Source: Allomyces arbusculus (taxonomy: Eukaryota > Blastocladiomycota > Blastocladiomycetes > Blastocladiales > Blastocladiaceae). Taken from it: a stretch of 64,000 nt of DNA. The translations under genes were made by a program, and so were the position numbers. The DNA is taken from the NCBI GenBank assembly GCA_027604705.1, contig JADHYV010000007.1, positions 451,005-515,004 of the forward strand. The letters are read 5' to 3'. The notes under the pieces are model-generated. The model did not search any database. It was not told where the DNA came from and was given only the letters and a program-made list of their open reading frames with translations. This document shows positions 12,717 through 24,573 of the stretch, in pieces (positions within the stretch are counted from its first letter, which is position 1; the number at the start of each line of letters is the position of its first letter).

Positions 12717-13207
12717 AGCCCATGCGGCTTGGCTTCATCTCCACGCGCAGCTTCAGGAGCCCAGAGGGCGACTCGTAGCCCTGCTTGGCGTGAGCGCTGG
12801 CGTTGGTACGCTGCGGCGACACAAAATCAATATCCTCGTTGAACGAGATCCTACATTCGCAAACGGCCAAGCAAAAGCAGCCAGAAGCGAGTGAGTCAAG
12901 GGCCCCCATATGACCAGATTGAAGAAAACGGAACACATCCAAAATAAAGAACCACGCCCTTGGCAAACGCCTCAAACACTGAGGCCATGGAATTGCCACG
13001 ATCAGGGATCTTGCTCGACGTCATAAAGTGCGACCGAGGGTACAGGTGGAGGTTGCCCAGTAATGGGAGCTCAGCCACAGGCTTGGCGTTGATGGTGAAC
13101 GGCCCGAGGCCGGTGCGCTTCGTCTTCAATTTGTCCTCGAAATGTTGCAGCACGAACTTGTCAAGGAAGGCACCAAGCTTCTGCTGAAAGACGCGGTCGT
13201 TGGACAT
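12717..13207 (-). CDS. Uncharacterised two-segment coding relic or small gene
   Basis: Not recognised. An ATG at 13207 opens a frame with good host codon use (MSNDRVFQQKLGAFLDKFVL onward, about 80 residues to FEAFAKG). A second segment with equally good codon use runs from about 12879 to the TAG near 12717 (ISFNEDIDFVSPQRTNASAH, ending KPSRMG). A plausible acceptor (TTGCGAATGTAG) precedes it. The intron phases of the two parts do not reconcile with any good donor, so this may be a decayed gene or contain a sequencing indel. It sits beside the F-box/ankyrin pseudogene. No domain is apparent. Confidence 0.4.
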
Positions 13208-13306
13208 TACAATTGCTCCGCGCTTTAGCCTCGTGGGGTGAAACGCATGTTGGCCAAAGAAGAGCCGCCGATGACAGTGTGGTCGGACATGGTGGAGGAC
13301 GGGCAG

Positions 13307-13361
13307 GCGGTCGCGATGGTGGGCGGTCGCGATGGTGGGCGGTCGCGATGGTGGGCGGTCG
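13307..13361. repeat. 16-bp minisatellite, about 3.4 copies
   Basis: Unit gcggtcgcgatggtgg is repeated head to tail three times without change, plus a partial fourth copy. It lies upstream of the minus-strand relic at 13207. Confidence 0.85.
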
Positions 13362-14412
13362 TAGCAGCGAGCAGTCGCAGTGGCCGGTGGTCACGTCACG
13401 GCACGCGTCTGAGACATGTATCAAGCTTAGCATCACCAACTGCTGCCCTTGCGATCTTGGCCCCCAATCGCACGACCGTCGATCAACCTGCCACATCAAT
13501 CGTCACGCGATGTTTAATCGCTCGCCTGTGTTGTTACATACGACTACTTCCGCGATTGCCAAAGCCGGAAGCGCCGCATCACAAGAGAAAGGAATGACAA
13601 TACATTTTTCTTTGATCTCGTCGTCGTTGTCCTCCCCGTGGCTGGTCGGTGGCCAATAGCCACTGGCCATGAAGTCGCAAACCAGAGCCAAATGGCCATT
13701 TCAACACCACAAAGCGACGCCCGTTTGCACGCATGCCAAGCAGTGACTGCAAACGACTTGAGCACTAGTCTGTCTCGATTCAAAACCCCAACATAAACCA
13801 CGACCACCCCTTTCTTTGAGCACCAGCATTTGTGTCGTTATTCGAACCCCAGAACTAACCGCAGCCGCCCTTCTTCAAGCCTAGATCCACCCCATTCGCA
13901 TTGAGAGTTGGTTCTTCGCGGCCCGTGTAATTCAGCGGCATCCTGGCAGCGATGCGATAGTCCATCAGCAACACTTAAACGTGGCGAATCATCCCCAGTG
14001 CACGCGCCATGCGAAGTGGAGCATACGCCCAAACGTCGAATCCACTTGGTCATTGCTCAAATTAAGCGCCTCCATCGAAGTCGGACTTGGCACTCAGCCA
14101 GAGCGACTCGCAGCATTTCACTTGGACTGACGGCGTCACATTGGAGCCCCACAGTTCGCAAAAGTCCAAGCCAAAGCTTCAACAATGGAACAAAGACCGT
14201 TTGAATTTCCTCGTTTCTCGCAGCGAGGTGCCGCATTTGTTGGAAAATATCCATCAATGCAGGCTCAGGCTGAAGCAGAATTTCCCCCCAAGATCGGATG
14301 AGCGCTCCAGAACACATGCCAGGACTGATGGCGGCGTGGCACACCAGCCCGCATTCGATCGGCTCATAAACCCATTATGGTTCTCGAATGTTGAGGGAAG
14401 CCGATGGACGGG
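13362..14412. other. Gene-poor stretch with a possible pseudogene tail
   Basis: Mostly without host-like coding signal. A minus-strand open stretch at 14344-14057 (LMDIFQQMRHLAARNEEIQT and on, about 95 residues, no ATG start) may be the displaced 3' part of the neighbouring ankyrin pseudogene. That link is a guess from position and composition. Confidence 0.3.
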
Positions 14413-15744
14413 TCACATATCGTAAAGGAATTCGACCAGGCTCGAATCAGGTTGAACGACGGCCATATTCCATGCTAAGTACCATGCGGCAACAGCGTTC
14501 AAATCAAAGTACGCATTAAGAAGACGCTTTACACACTCAACGTGGCCATAGGCTGCCGCAACAAACGGCAGATACCCAATCTCGTCGGTTTCCTCGAGTC
14601 ACAATGTTTCAGTCTTGTGCAGCGGGGCAAGGAACGTGTCCGCGTCGCCACCAGCAGCAGTGGCCATGCACAAGAGTGACTGAGGGACATGCGCGGGAAT
14701 TGATTCAAAAGAGTCAGTGCATTGGCGAGGAGGGTCCAAACAGCGACATTGGGCGGGCCATGGGCAAACCAGTCGCAGCGTGCAACCAGTTGCCACCATC
14801 GATTCGAGAGAACGGCCTGCATGGTCGAAGCGAGAAACGGTGGATGGTGCATGAAAAATGAACGAGCAGGGTCATGATTCTGCTGCTTGCAAGTCGGCAG
14901 TGAGTGCCGCCTGGTCGTTGCACAAAGATTGGATAATATGCACGTTCAATGGCGGCAAGGCTGTCATGCTCAATGATGCAGCCGATGGGCTGGCCGTCAT
15001 AAACTAGTCGCGGAACATGTGCGACATATTCCAAGAGATAACATTCAACCAGGTCTCTACGGTGGCGGGCATCTCCAAAAGCAGACGAACGACATGGTTA
15101 CAGCGCGGTCCAGCAGGCACAAACATGGCCCGCTCCAGCAATCGGTGCTACTGCGTGGGCGAAATGGCAGTGATCCGGGGCCGAAAATAACAGGCAACAA
15201 TGTCAGGGTCAGCCGCATCAATGGCCATGAACAACACGGCGATTGGAATTTCGCGCACAAGATGCTGGCGCCATGGTGAGAAGTTTGGCCGGCTCAAGAA
15301 CGACTTGAAAATCGGCCAGTCGGCAATCAAAACTGCGAAATGAAAATGTTCAATTTCTTGCGCGGTCACAGGGAATTGATGGAGTGTGCGACATGTGCAT
15401 TGAAGGCGCGCCGTGCTCTGTGTGTTGAGATGGGAGAAGAGGGTCGCAAGGACCACATCGGGTTGGCCGGCGAGGGAATGGAGCGTCATGAGACCGGTCG
15501 GCGCGGGTAGCGGATAAGTATGCTGGCGAGTGTGAAGCTGCGGGAATTTGCAGCAACACAGCGGGAATCTATGAAGCTGTGTTGGCGGAGGAGGAGGGAT
15601 TGCAAAGGTGGCAAAGGTGTCCTGTTGAAGAGCAGTCTCCACCCTGCCGTCCAGCGCCTTGGGGCTGCGGGAATAACGGTGGCAAATTGGCAAGGTCGGA
15701 CTGAAGAATGATCGTCGATGGAAGCGACTAACAATTGCATCCAT
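14413..15744 (-). pseudogene. F-box/ankyrin-repeat protein pseudogene
   Basis: An ATG at 15744 opens about 198 codons carrying an F-box-like segment (LAGQPDVVLATLFSHLN, then RLQCTCRTLHQFP) and ankyrin-like text (MAIDAADPDIVACYFRPR). The same frame continues as recognisable protein through a TAG near 15148, another TAG near 15007, a TGA near 14874 and a TGA near 14600. One or more frameshifts lie around 14700-14870. It ends with a clear ankyrin unit, YLPFVAAAYGHVECVKRLLN, and LVEFLYDM before the stop at 14413-14415. GC and codon bias are weaker than in neighbours. The stops are not at plausible introns, so I read it as dead. F-box/ankyrin proteins normally act as substrate adaptors of SCF ubiquitin ligases. 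Confidence 0.65.
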
Positions 15745-15878
15745 GTCCGCGTTGGCCGTCGACGCGGTCTCCTGTTCCTCACGTGTGCTTCTTCACCGCA
15801 CAGGCTCTTCGCTGCTCCTCAGCGACCGTTCGGACGACCGCTCTTGCAAGCTCAGCTCTTCCTCCACCGCCGACCATC

Positions 15879-18800
15879 ATGCCCGGCCCGTCCACGCCCA
15901 GCACCGACGCCACGTCCCGCCGCAAGTCGCTGCAATATGTCCCGCTGCCCGTCCTCACGACCTCGTCGCGCCCCGAGTCCCGCATCACCGCGGCACCACC
16001 AACACCTACGGCCGGCAATGCCTCCTCAAGGCCGAGCACCCGCCGCAAGTCGGGCGCCGCTGCCCCGACCTCGGGCATGCCTGTCGACATTTACGATCTG
16101 GTCATGCACCACGGCGGCGAGCCTCCCGGCGGCGCCCTCGTGGGAAGTGCCGTGAGCCTCGACGAGTCGGAACCCGGCGACTCCCCCATCGACGACGACA
16201 AGGACGGCAGAGAGCAGTTGCAAGGCGATCCAGACGGTGGAGCCAACAGCGACGATCCTGCCGGAACCGGCTTGGATCCGATTGCCGCTGCTGCGAGCGA
16301 AGCGACACGTACCGCGACTCCGACCATGTCGAAACCAGCGACTGCCAACGCGTCGGTCGCGTCCGGGATCGTCCTGCCTCTCACCATCCCGTACGGGTTC
16401 CAGCTGCAGCGGTCGCTCCTGCACGGCAAGGCCACGGTCCGCGCCGTCCTCTTCACGCCGCATGGCCCAGCAGCACAAGCGGCCGTACCGGGCGCCGCGG
16501 GTGCTGCCATGGCCGCCAAGCCACACGTTTCGGCCAACCCCAACGCCGACGCATTTGTGTCCATGGACGCGCACCACGTTCACCAGTGGCGCGGCCAGAT
16601 GCGTGTCAAGAAGCGTGAGCTCGGCGGGATGCCGTCGACGCAAATGACGAACTCGGCGAGCAGTACGTCACCGCGGGCCAAAACGCCGGGGCCCGACGGT
16701 GTCATGCAGGCGGCAGTTGTTATTGACGAAAAGGCGCCGATCGCGCAAGGTGGGCTGGGACTCGGCGCGCTCATCGATCCAATTGCGAAATGGGTCTACC
16801 TGAAGCGGCACCGGCTCGTGATTGTGGCCTCGGATCGGCTCGAGCTCAAGGTGCTCGACCACAACTTGACGGAGCTGTGGCGGTGCAATTGCGTCAAGCC
16901 TGTCTTGACCATGGAGGCGTGCGACGAGCTCGACGAGATTGTTATTGGGTGTGTGGGCGGCGTGCACGTACGTCAACTCCGTCTTTTGCTAGGCGGTCGC
17001 GCTGGAATTGAGCGAGATCACTTGGCTCACCATACTGAGCAATATAGATTTGGAAAATTGTTCGCGAAGCCGAAAGGTGTGCTTTCAAACTCGCTTCTCT
17101 ACCAGCGGTGGTTAGGGCAAGCTGAATGCTCACATATCCCCGAACCACAGCATCGCCAATCATAGCATCTACACGCTGCGCGGCCCGCGCCTTACCATCA
17201 TGGACCTGACCGAGGACGACTGGGTGTCCAAGACCATGTACCGCGCGTCGCAGAACCGGCTCTATGTGGCCTGTGACGGCAACATGTACGTCTACGACTA
17301 CGACTCGGGCAAGCGCATCGACATGATGCTGCAGATCCACGACATCACCATCACGGCACTGGCCGTGCACGAGCCGTCGGACTTCCTCGTCACGGGCGCC
17401 AAAGATGGGACGAGTACGTGTCCTCGTACCATGGCCGAGGCCTCTACTCCTGCTGACTGACGGCTTTCTTCGATGCAGTCAAGGTCTGGAACAGCCAACA
17501 CGCGCTCGTCTCGTCGTTTCGTGACCACCACGGCGCCATCTCCGCGCTTTTATTCCCGCTTGCGCACACGGCACAGCCACGCCCACCACCGATCCTCGTA
17601 TCCGGCTCGCTCGACGGTTCTTTGCGCATGTGGGACCTTGACAAGGGCCGGTGCGTGTACCGGCAGCCGACGGGCCACAACGAAGTGCTCGGCATGGGCA
17701 TGATGCGCCGCGACACGTTCTACCACTACTCGCGCCGCGCGATCGGCGTCTGGCACTTGAACCGGCTCACGAGCACGTTTTGCACGACGCAGTCGCAAGT
17801 CACGCACTTGTATCGCGTAGTCGCGCATTCGGCGACGGGGAGGAAGGGGCCGCGCGCGCGGATTTTGTTGGCGGCCGAGGACGGGTCGATTCGGTTGGTA
17901 AGTCCCGTGAGCGGGACGGTGCTCTTGACGTGTTTCCCGTCGTTCAAGCAGACGTATATTGTCGAGGTCGTGCATGACTTGCCGGGAGGTTCGTGCTTGG
18001 CGATAACCACTCCCCGTTCATGACGTTTTGGTTACTCATCCCGACTGCGCCCAGAATGCATCTACTCGCTCATGAACAATGGCGAGATCGTCGTCTACGA
18101 CACGCGCATCAACCCGGCCAAGGTCCTGCGCGTTCTCGACCCGAGCATCTCGATCGAGTCGAGCCGCGTCACCTGCATGACGGCGCTCGCCAACCCCTGG
18201 CAGCTCGTCGGCGGCACCGACTCGGGCCAAATCGTGTCGATTCACCAGGATACAGGCCACCGCGACGTGCTTGTCCAGGTACGCCTGCCATCATTCTTCT
18301 TCCTCATGAACTCGGCTGACTTTACTTGCGCTTGCACCACAGGGCCACCCAGCCGACATTGTCGCGCTGCAGCGGCACCCGTTGCAAGATCTGCTCCTCT
18401 CGACGGGCAACGATAAGACCGTCAAGGCCTGGCGCATCCACCGGCGCGGCACTCTCCCGCCGACCCTTGATCTCGTCTGCGTGCACCCTCTCGCGGCATT
18501 TCCGTGCCGATTACGCCCCGCCGCGACTTCGGCGACCGCCGACACCGACCCGCACTGGATGCTCGCGACCAACGCCAACCACGCACTCATCGTGCACGAG
18601 ACGCCCATGCACGGCTCCCTCACCCATGCACCCCCGGTCGGCGTCCCGCCACACGACAGAGGGTCCGTCCATTCGAGTGACACGGGCCTGTCCCCCACCG
18701 GCGTCGGCGGCGGCGCCGCACCCACGGCCCCCACTGGTCCGGGCCGCGTATGGACGCACTCGCCCGATGAGGAGCACACGAAGCTTGTGACAAGCATCGA

Positions 18801-21500
18801 CCATTTACCAACGCTCGGGCTGTACGTGACGGCGGGCATGGACGGGGTCGTAAAACTATGGAGTGCGCAAAACGTGCTGGTGCGCGAGATTCAGGTCGGG
18901 GAGCCGGTCACGGCGGTCGCGTTTGCGAATGCGCGCGGCGATTTGTTGTTGGGGGTGCATGATGAGGTGAGCGTCGTGCGGTGGAAGGATTGTACGTTGG
19001 TTTGGGGTGAGAAGGGGTAGGGGGACAAGGACTGACAGTTCGGTGTTAGATTTGCCGCTCGACCAGTGCAAAGCGATCCAGGATATCAATCCGCCCGACG
19101 ACCCGCTCGAGGAGCCCATGGCGTTTGACCCGGGACTGGATTTCTGGGACGGGTTCCAGGCGAAACCCGAGTTTGATCGCGACCAGTGGACGATGTGTCT
19201 CTAGTATGTTATGGGCAAGCCGGTCGCTTTTTGTCGCGAGTGTATCTGACATTGCTGGTCGGTAGCTCGGCAAGACCGCAAGATCACGCCGAGCTGCAGG
19301 ATTCAGAACTGATGCGCGAGTTTGAGACGGAGCTGCGCGGTGGCCGTCCCATTGTACGCTTCCGTTTTCATGCCATCGGTCCACTCCGCGTCACCCGCGC
19401 TAACTAGAACCTCCTGGCCACCAGACGTCCAAGATGGCCATGTTGCACCGTCTCTCCGTCGCCGTCGACCCAACCTCGTCCATGACCGCGACCTCGAGCG
19501 CGAGCGCCGCCGAGTCGCACACGTCGCTCGACAATCTGGCCCTGGGCAAACTGATCAAAACGACGCAACGCGTCAAGAAACTCGCCGCCTTCCCGGACGA
19601 CCACTTTGGCAACCACGACGCGTCACTCGACGACATGCTGCGCGACCTGGACGGCAGTTTCACCGTTGGGTCCGGCGACGACTCGGGCCTCTGGTCGACG
19701 CTCGACGGGTACATGCGCGATGGCGCCAAGCACGCGTCGCAGCGGTACGCGATCCAACCCAACAAGTTGTACCGGCCGCAGATCACCGACGAGGAGCGGC
19801 AGTCGGTCGAGGACCGTGGGGCTGCGATTGAAGAGTACAAGAACAAACACAAGATCACGACGTTGGACGAGAAGATGCGCAAGATTCGTCGGAAACTTGA
19901 AATGATTGGCGCGTTGCGGCACGGGGTGCTCTCGTTGCCGAACTCGACAGTCGCGGCCAAAGTCGACCACGGTGGGGACGAGGCGGCCATGGCGCAGGTC
20001 GTGCGCATGGCCGTGAAAAAGCGCGACGTCAAGGACTTGAAGGCGCGCGCGAGGCGCAATGGGAAGAAGGCGCCGCCGAAACCGGCGTCGCCGCCACTCA
20101 ACTTGGCTGAGAGCCTTGCGAACCTCGAGGACCTCGAGGAGGAGGAGGAACCCATACCGACGCCGCCGAAACCGGTCTCGCCACCACAACCACCACCATT
20201 ACCCGTCAAGGTGCCGGATCCACCCAAGGCGCCAACTCCACCGCCTCCACCACCGCCGCGCGACCCGACACCACCACCACCACCGCCGCCAGAACCGGTC
20301 CTAGAGCCCGAGCCGCCGAGGGACCCGTCACCACCGCCGGTGCGCGCGAGTTTACCGGCGATCGTGCCGGACTCGCCGCCGAAACCGGAACCCAAGTCGC
20401 CCGTCAAGATGGTGGCCCCGAAACCGCCACCTATCAAGAAACCGGCGCCGCCACCGGCCCCACCGCCACTGGCGCTCGGCGCGCTGGGCCGCAAGAAGCT
20501 CGCGAAAAAAGACCCGCCGCCGAAACCCGTGCGGGCCCCGAAACCGGCTCCACCGCCGGCGCCCGCGAAATCCAAGCCCCCACCGCCGAAACCCACGAGC
20601 CCCGTCACGCCATCGGTGCCCGTCACGCCACACACACCGCGGCATGAGGACCAAGTAGTCTGGAGCATGCTACGTCGTCGCCCTACCGTAGCCGCGCACC
20701 AAGCCGTCAAACCGAGCGAGTACCACATGGACATGCGGCGTCGTGCGTCGGGCGAGACGTCCGTCTCCGGCGACTCCCCCGGCGACGAACTGCAGCACAA
20801 GCTGCACCGCGTCATGTCGCTCTCGTGGTTCCCTGGGCTCGGCGGGCGCGGCGTGACCGTCGACAATGTCGTTTCCGTCCTGGGAGAGTGCGTGCGGTCC
20901 GGCGCGAGCGCGCGCGCGCGAGTCGAAGCAACCAAGATGCTTGCCTACGTGCACACGGTGTTCCAGCGGGATATCCGCGAACCGGCAACGATGTTATTGG
21001 CGCCGCAGCTCGAGGCGCTCGCGAACGATCCGGATTGGCACGTGCGCGCCCAGATTGCCGCGGCTCTGCCAAGGTTCGGGTATTATCACCAGGATGTGGT
21101 CATGGGACTGGTCGCCCGGTTGGGGGACGTGCATCCGGCCGTACGGCAGGCGGCGATGCAAAGTCTCGCGTTTTACCATATCGAGTCGCGCGAGCAGTTG
21201 GAGACGGTCATGATTCGACTCGGGTTGCTGAGCGCGCCGAGCGGATCGGGTGGTCGGAGCGGCGTGGCCGGCGGGAAAGGTGAAAGTGGGAGCGATGGGA
21301 AGTACCGCAGTATTCTCGACGACTTGTATGACCAGTACGTGCAACGCGAGCAGGAGAAGGTGGCCAAGTCGGTCGCGACCGTGCAGCAGTGGCTGACGGG
21401 CGCGCAGTACCGGTACACGAAACGGCTCAGCTCGGTTGGCGGTGGAGTGGTCGAGGAGGAGGTGAGTGAGTACGATGGTGGGGTGGAGAGCAGACTGTGA
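15879..21500 (+). CDS. WDR97: WDR97-like axonemal WD-repeat protein
   Basis: Large flagellar WD-repeat protein. Eight exons: 15879-16967, 17116-17413, 17479-17988, 18055-18278, 18343-18991, 19050-19203, 19266-19353 and 19425-21500. They join in frame to 1695 aa; human WDR97, as recalled, is about 1620. Residues 1-150 are disordered. WD units follow from about residue 170 to 900 (DGTIKVWNSQHALVSSFRDH, SGSLDGSLRMWDLDKG, STGNDKTVKAWRIHRR, TAGMDGVVKLWSAQN). Next come charged helices, a long Pro/Lys-rich linker (PPPKP, PPPPP runs, about 1240-1410) and a HEAT-like C-terminus (LEALANDPDWHVRAQIAAAL). The exon 2 acceptor at 17115 was chosen because it keeps phase. WDR87 is the nearest alternative. The ATG at 15879 is preferred over one 144 bases upstream. 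Confidence 0.78.
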
Positions 21501-21653
21501 TGGCCAGGGACGCACGCAAACTTAAGGCGACGTTGTTGGGGATGGCAAGGAAAATCAATTGTTCTCGCAAAGATGTGATTTCACAGAGAGAACAAGCTCA
21601 AAACAAAACAACGAAAAGGCACGCCGACAGGGAAACGCAAAAACACCAGAATT

Positions 21654-22918
21654 CTAGCGCCAATACAAGTTGCGCGGCAAAATCTCCTTGGCGAGCTCGA
21701 GCATGGCAGCGCCGTCGTTCTCCTCGCTGCACGGGTTGCTCGCGACTTCCCAGTTGACGACGCTCGGGTGCCGTGCGATCCACGAGCGCAAGACAGGAAG
21801 GGACAGGTTGGTCGCGGTCTGGACAAGGAAACATCACGGTGAGTCGCGGAGCCGCGCCAACTTGGCACAGACAAGAGCGCACGCACCAGATCCAGGGTCA
21901 CGGCCGCCGACTTGCCCCCCGCGGTCGGATCGGCCTCGACCGTGTTCCCGCGGAACCCGACCGTCTGAATACGCGGCATCTGCAGCACCGCATTGAGGTG
22001 CGAGGCATCGAGCCCCTTACACTCGGCCACATCAAGCACCTCGACATTCGGCACGGCCGTAAGGATACGGTCCAGCGCGGCCACGGGGTTCTTGCGCAGG
22101 ACTAGCGTTGTGCACTTCGGTGCACGCAGGTCGTTGGCGAGTTCAGTGCCCGTCACACGGCACTCGGCCGCGTTTACGGTCTGGAGCGACGGGCACGCGT
22201 GCAAGAGCGCCGTGAGTGCCGCGTCGTCGAAATGCGTCCCCGCGACCGCGACAGCGGTCAAGTTCGCTGCGAGCGGCGCCCATGCGGGCACGTCAGCGGC
22301 GATGCGAGTGTTGCCCGCGACGTCGAGGTCCGCGACGTTGGGTGTGGCCGCGAGCCAGCCGCGGAGAGCGGGTGCGTCGAGGTCGCAGTCGGCGAGAACA
22401 AGCGTCGCGAGCGTCGGAAGCGTCGTCCCAGCGGGCAACGAGAGAGTGCCAGCGTTGGCCGCGACATCGAGTTTGCGCAGAGACTGCGCTGCAGCGTTGA
22501 CAAACCGGCCGAGGTTCGCGCAGGGCCCTGCGAGAGCCTTGCCCGAGACGTCGAGTTCCTCGAGGTTCACGACCTTCGCAGCCGCGAGTCCGTTGGCCCA
22601 CGGTGCCAGGTCAGCATCGGTCGCGTCACGCGCGAGAATCGCGAGCGCGGTCAGTGCCGTCGCGGCCTCGCTCAGGTATGTGTGCAGGGCGGCATGTGCC
22701 TCGGTCGGGATCCGGTGGCCCGAGATGTGCAGCGACCGCACGCCGTGGCCGGCGCGGTCAGCTTCAGCGAGCGCGTCAAAGAGTCGTGCCCAGTCTTCGG
22801 TGCGCACTCGTTGCGAGGAGAAGAGGGTCAGGTCGCGCACTTTGCCGGCGCGGATCTGGGCGAGGAGCGGGTCGAGCGGGGCAGGGTCGGCGCCCCAGGC
22901 GGGTTGGCCCCAGGCCAT
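21654..22918 (-). CDS. Leucine-rich-repeat protein
   Basis: Two exons, 22918-21887 and 21818-21654, phase 0, donor GTGCGT; 398 aa. Most of the protein is repeated LRR units of the ribonuclease-inhibitor kind: VNLEELDVSGKAL, QSLRKLDVAAN, LATLVLADCDLDAPALRGWL, PNVADLDVAGN, PSLQTVNAAECRVTG and PNVEVLDVAECKGL. No signal peptide, membrane segment or catalytic domain is seen, so it is probably a cytosolic protein-binding scaffold. The second exon ends EILPRNLYWR. Tail to tail with WDR97 and head to head with the ATP18-like gene. The partner and pathway are unknown. Confidence 0.82.
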
Positions 22919-23392
22919 GGTAGATTGTCGGGTGGGGTGGGGAGGATAGAGAAGGGCGATGCGCCGGGCCTGGACAGCATCATGAAGCCGTGGTCAATCA
23001 TTTGGCCTCGGAGATGCAGGGAGGGCCGGAATTTGCTGCTTTCTGAGATCCATACGTTTTCAGCGCGGCTGTTGTGGTCAATCCACTTGATTGCACCGAG
23101 TGCAGGTCCAAAATTCGGATCGGGGATGCTGCAATGCCGTGGGCCGACGACGGCGAGAGCCGACAACGGGATTGCTGTGATCAGCGGCAGGGAGACACTT
23201 TGCCCATTTGCAGGTGACAGTGAGGTCAGCGAATCACCACCCTGTCTCCCGCCTGCCGCGTGAAGCCACGTGCCCCGATTTTTCCTCCTGTTGAGCTCCT
23301 GTCTCTCTCGACTTGGGCCCACGACGTTGCCCGACCGTGCTGCCGACGACTCCCGAGTTCTGGTCTGCAACTGCCCGCAAATCCTCGTCAAG
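22919..23392. promoter_or_regulatory. Divergent promoter region, LRR gene and ATP18-like gene
   Basis: Gap of 474 bases between two outward-facing start codons. No credible frame lies inside. Promoter role is inferred from position. Confidence 0.4.
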
Positions 23393-23660
23393 ATGACCTC
23401 GTTCCTCGGCTACAAGTTCTACCCGACGCCCATCGTCAAGCCCGTCAAGATGTTCGCCATTGGCGGCGTCATCACCTGGGGCCTTATTTACAAGGCGCGC
23501 GAGGCCATGATGGCCGCGTCGGCGCCGCAGAACGGTAAGGATCCTGCTCGAGTTGATCTTGCGCCGCTCGCGGCGATGGTGACGGCGGTATGGTCGACTT
23601 TAGCAGTTGAAACTGATGTTGTGTGACCGTTTCGCGTTTGTAGACGCTCACGGTCCGTAA
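23393..23660 (+). CDS. ATP18: Mitochondrial ATP synthase subunit j/i-like (ATP18)
   Basis: Tiny two-exon gene: 23393-23534 and 23644-23660, phase 1, donor GTAAGG, acceptor TTGTAG. It encodes 52 aa: MTSFLGYKFYPTPIVKPVKM, a hydrophobic segment FAIGGVITWGLIYKAREAMM, and a short tail ending in NDAHGP. Size, the FPTP-like YPTPIVKPV motif and a single membrane helix near the N-terminus fit ATP18, a small Fo membrane subunit of the mitochondrial ATP synthase. With so short a protein other one-helix mitochondrial proteins cannot be excluded. Confidence 0.62.
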
Positions 23661-24573
23661 AATACGCTCTTGCGCGCGTGCTCGGTATCACGCGCATGGA
23701 CTTCTCGTTCCGTATCGTTGCGCGCCGTGACCGTGGTTGCGTGCCCGCCTCGCCACGACGTGCGCCGCACCCTTTCCAACGGCCCTCGCGCATCACGCCC
23801 TTCACCCTACCGCTCCTACGACGTCCTCCCCATCATCACTCTCGGCTCACGTTTCCTGACGCGCTTCGCCTCGCTTTCCGTGATCATAGGCAAGCACTAA
23901 GCGCGCGCGCTGTGACCAGCTCGTGCCGCGGCTCGGCACTCTGTCGAACGCGGCAGCCGCCCATTCTCCGCGATTTTGTCGTCAATCAATCGTCGGCGAC
24001 ACCGGCACGCGGTCGTGGGCGTGTTTCTCGTCTCCATTATTTCGGTGGCCATCCAATACACGGCGGGCCGCCGGCCCGGGTTTTTGCGCTTATTTTGTTC
24101 GCAGAGCCCGGCGCTCTTTTCATCAATTCGACGTGGTCGCCAATATTTACAATGCGGAATCGTAAAGCGAGCGTCCTTTCGTCTGTGCCGACTCGCCGGC
24201 AACCAAGGTGGCGGGTCGCCGTGCTCGGTTCGCGTGAGGGAGAGGCAGGAACGCTTGCGACCGGGACCACCTTGGCCAACGTTGAACAAACCGTGTCAGG
24301 GCCAACGGCCAACGCCGCCATCGTTTGGAGCACTATGATGAAGCTCACGGTGATCTTGCTCATTCGGTCTCGATCACGTGTCCGTGATCTGCACCGTGCC
24401 GTCGTTGCCAAACCAAATCTCCTGAGCTGCACGACAACCTTCGCCGCCAGTAAGCCTGACCGACAATCAAACTTGCTGCAAGGAAGATCAACCAGCTTCA
24501 CGGCCCATTTCCCGACAATTCGCGGTCTCGAGCACGCATCCATCAACGACAACCCACTTGCAACCCCGGAATC
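23661..24573. other. Intergenic, contains a hairpin motif
   Basis: No supported gene. A long open frame (23678-24577) lacks any recognisable sequence and looks like chance in GC-rich DNA. It contains the inverted repeat GATCACG-N4-CGTGATC (24372-24389) and ACCAAATCTCCTG (24412-24424), about 150 bases before EMC10. Confidence 0.4.

Noticed and set aside
15735-15878. Upstream ATG extension of WDR97
   Set aside because: The extra sequence has poor codon use, and the ATG at 15879 directly precedes the coding-like region.
19400-20935. 511-codon minus-strand frame opposite WDR97
   Set aside because: Gly/Ser shadow of the proline-rich coding strand; the plus frame has consistent splice phases and recognisable sequence.
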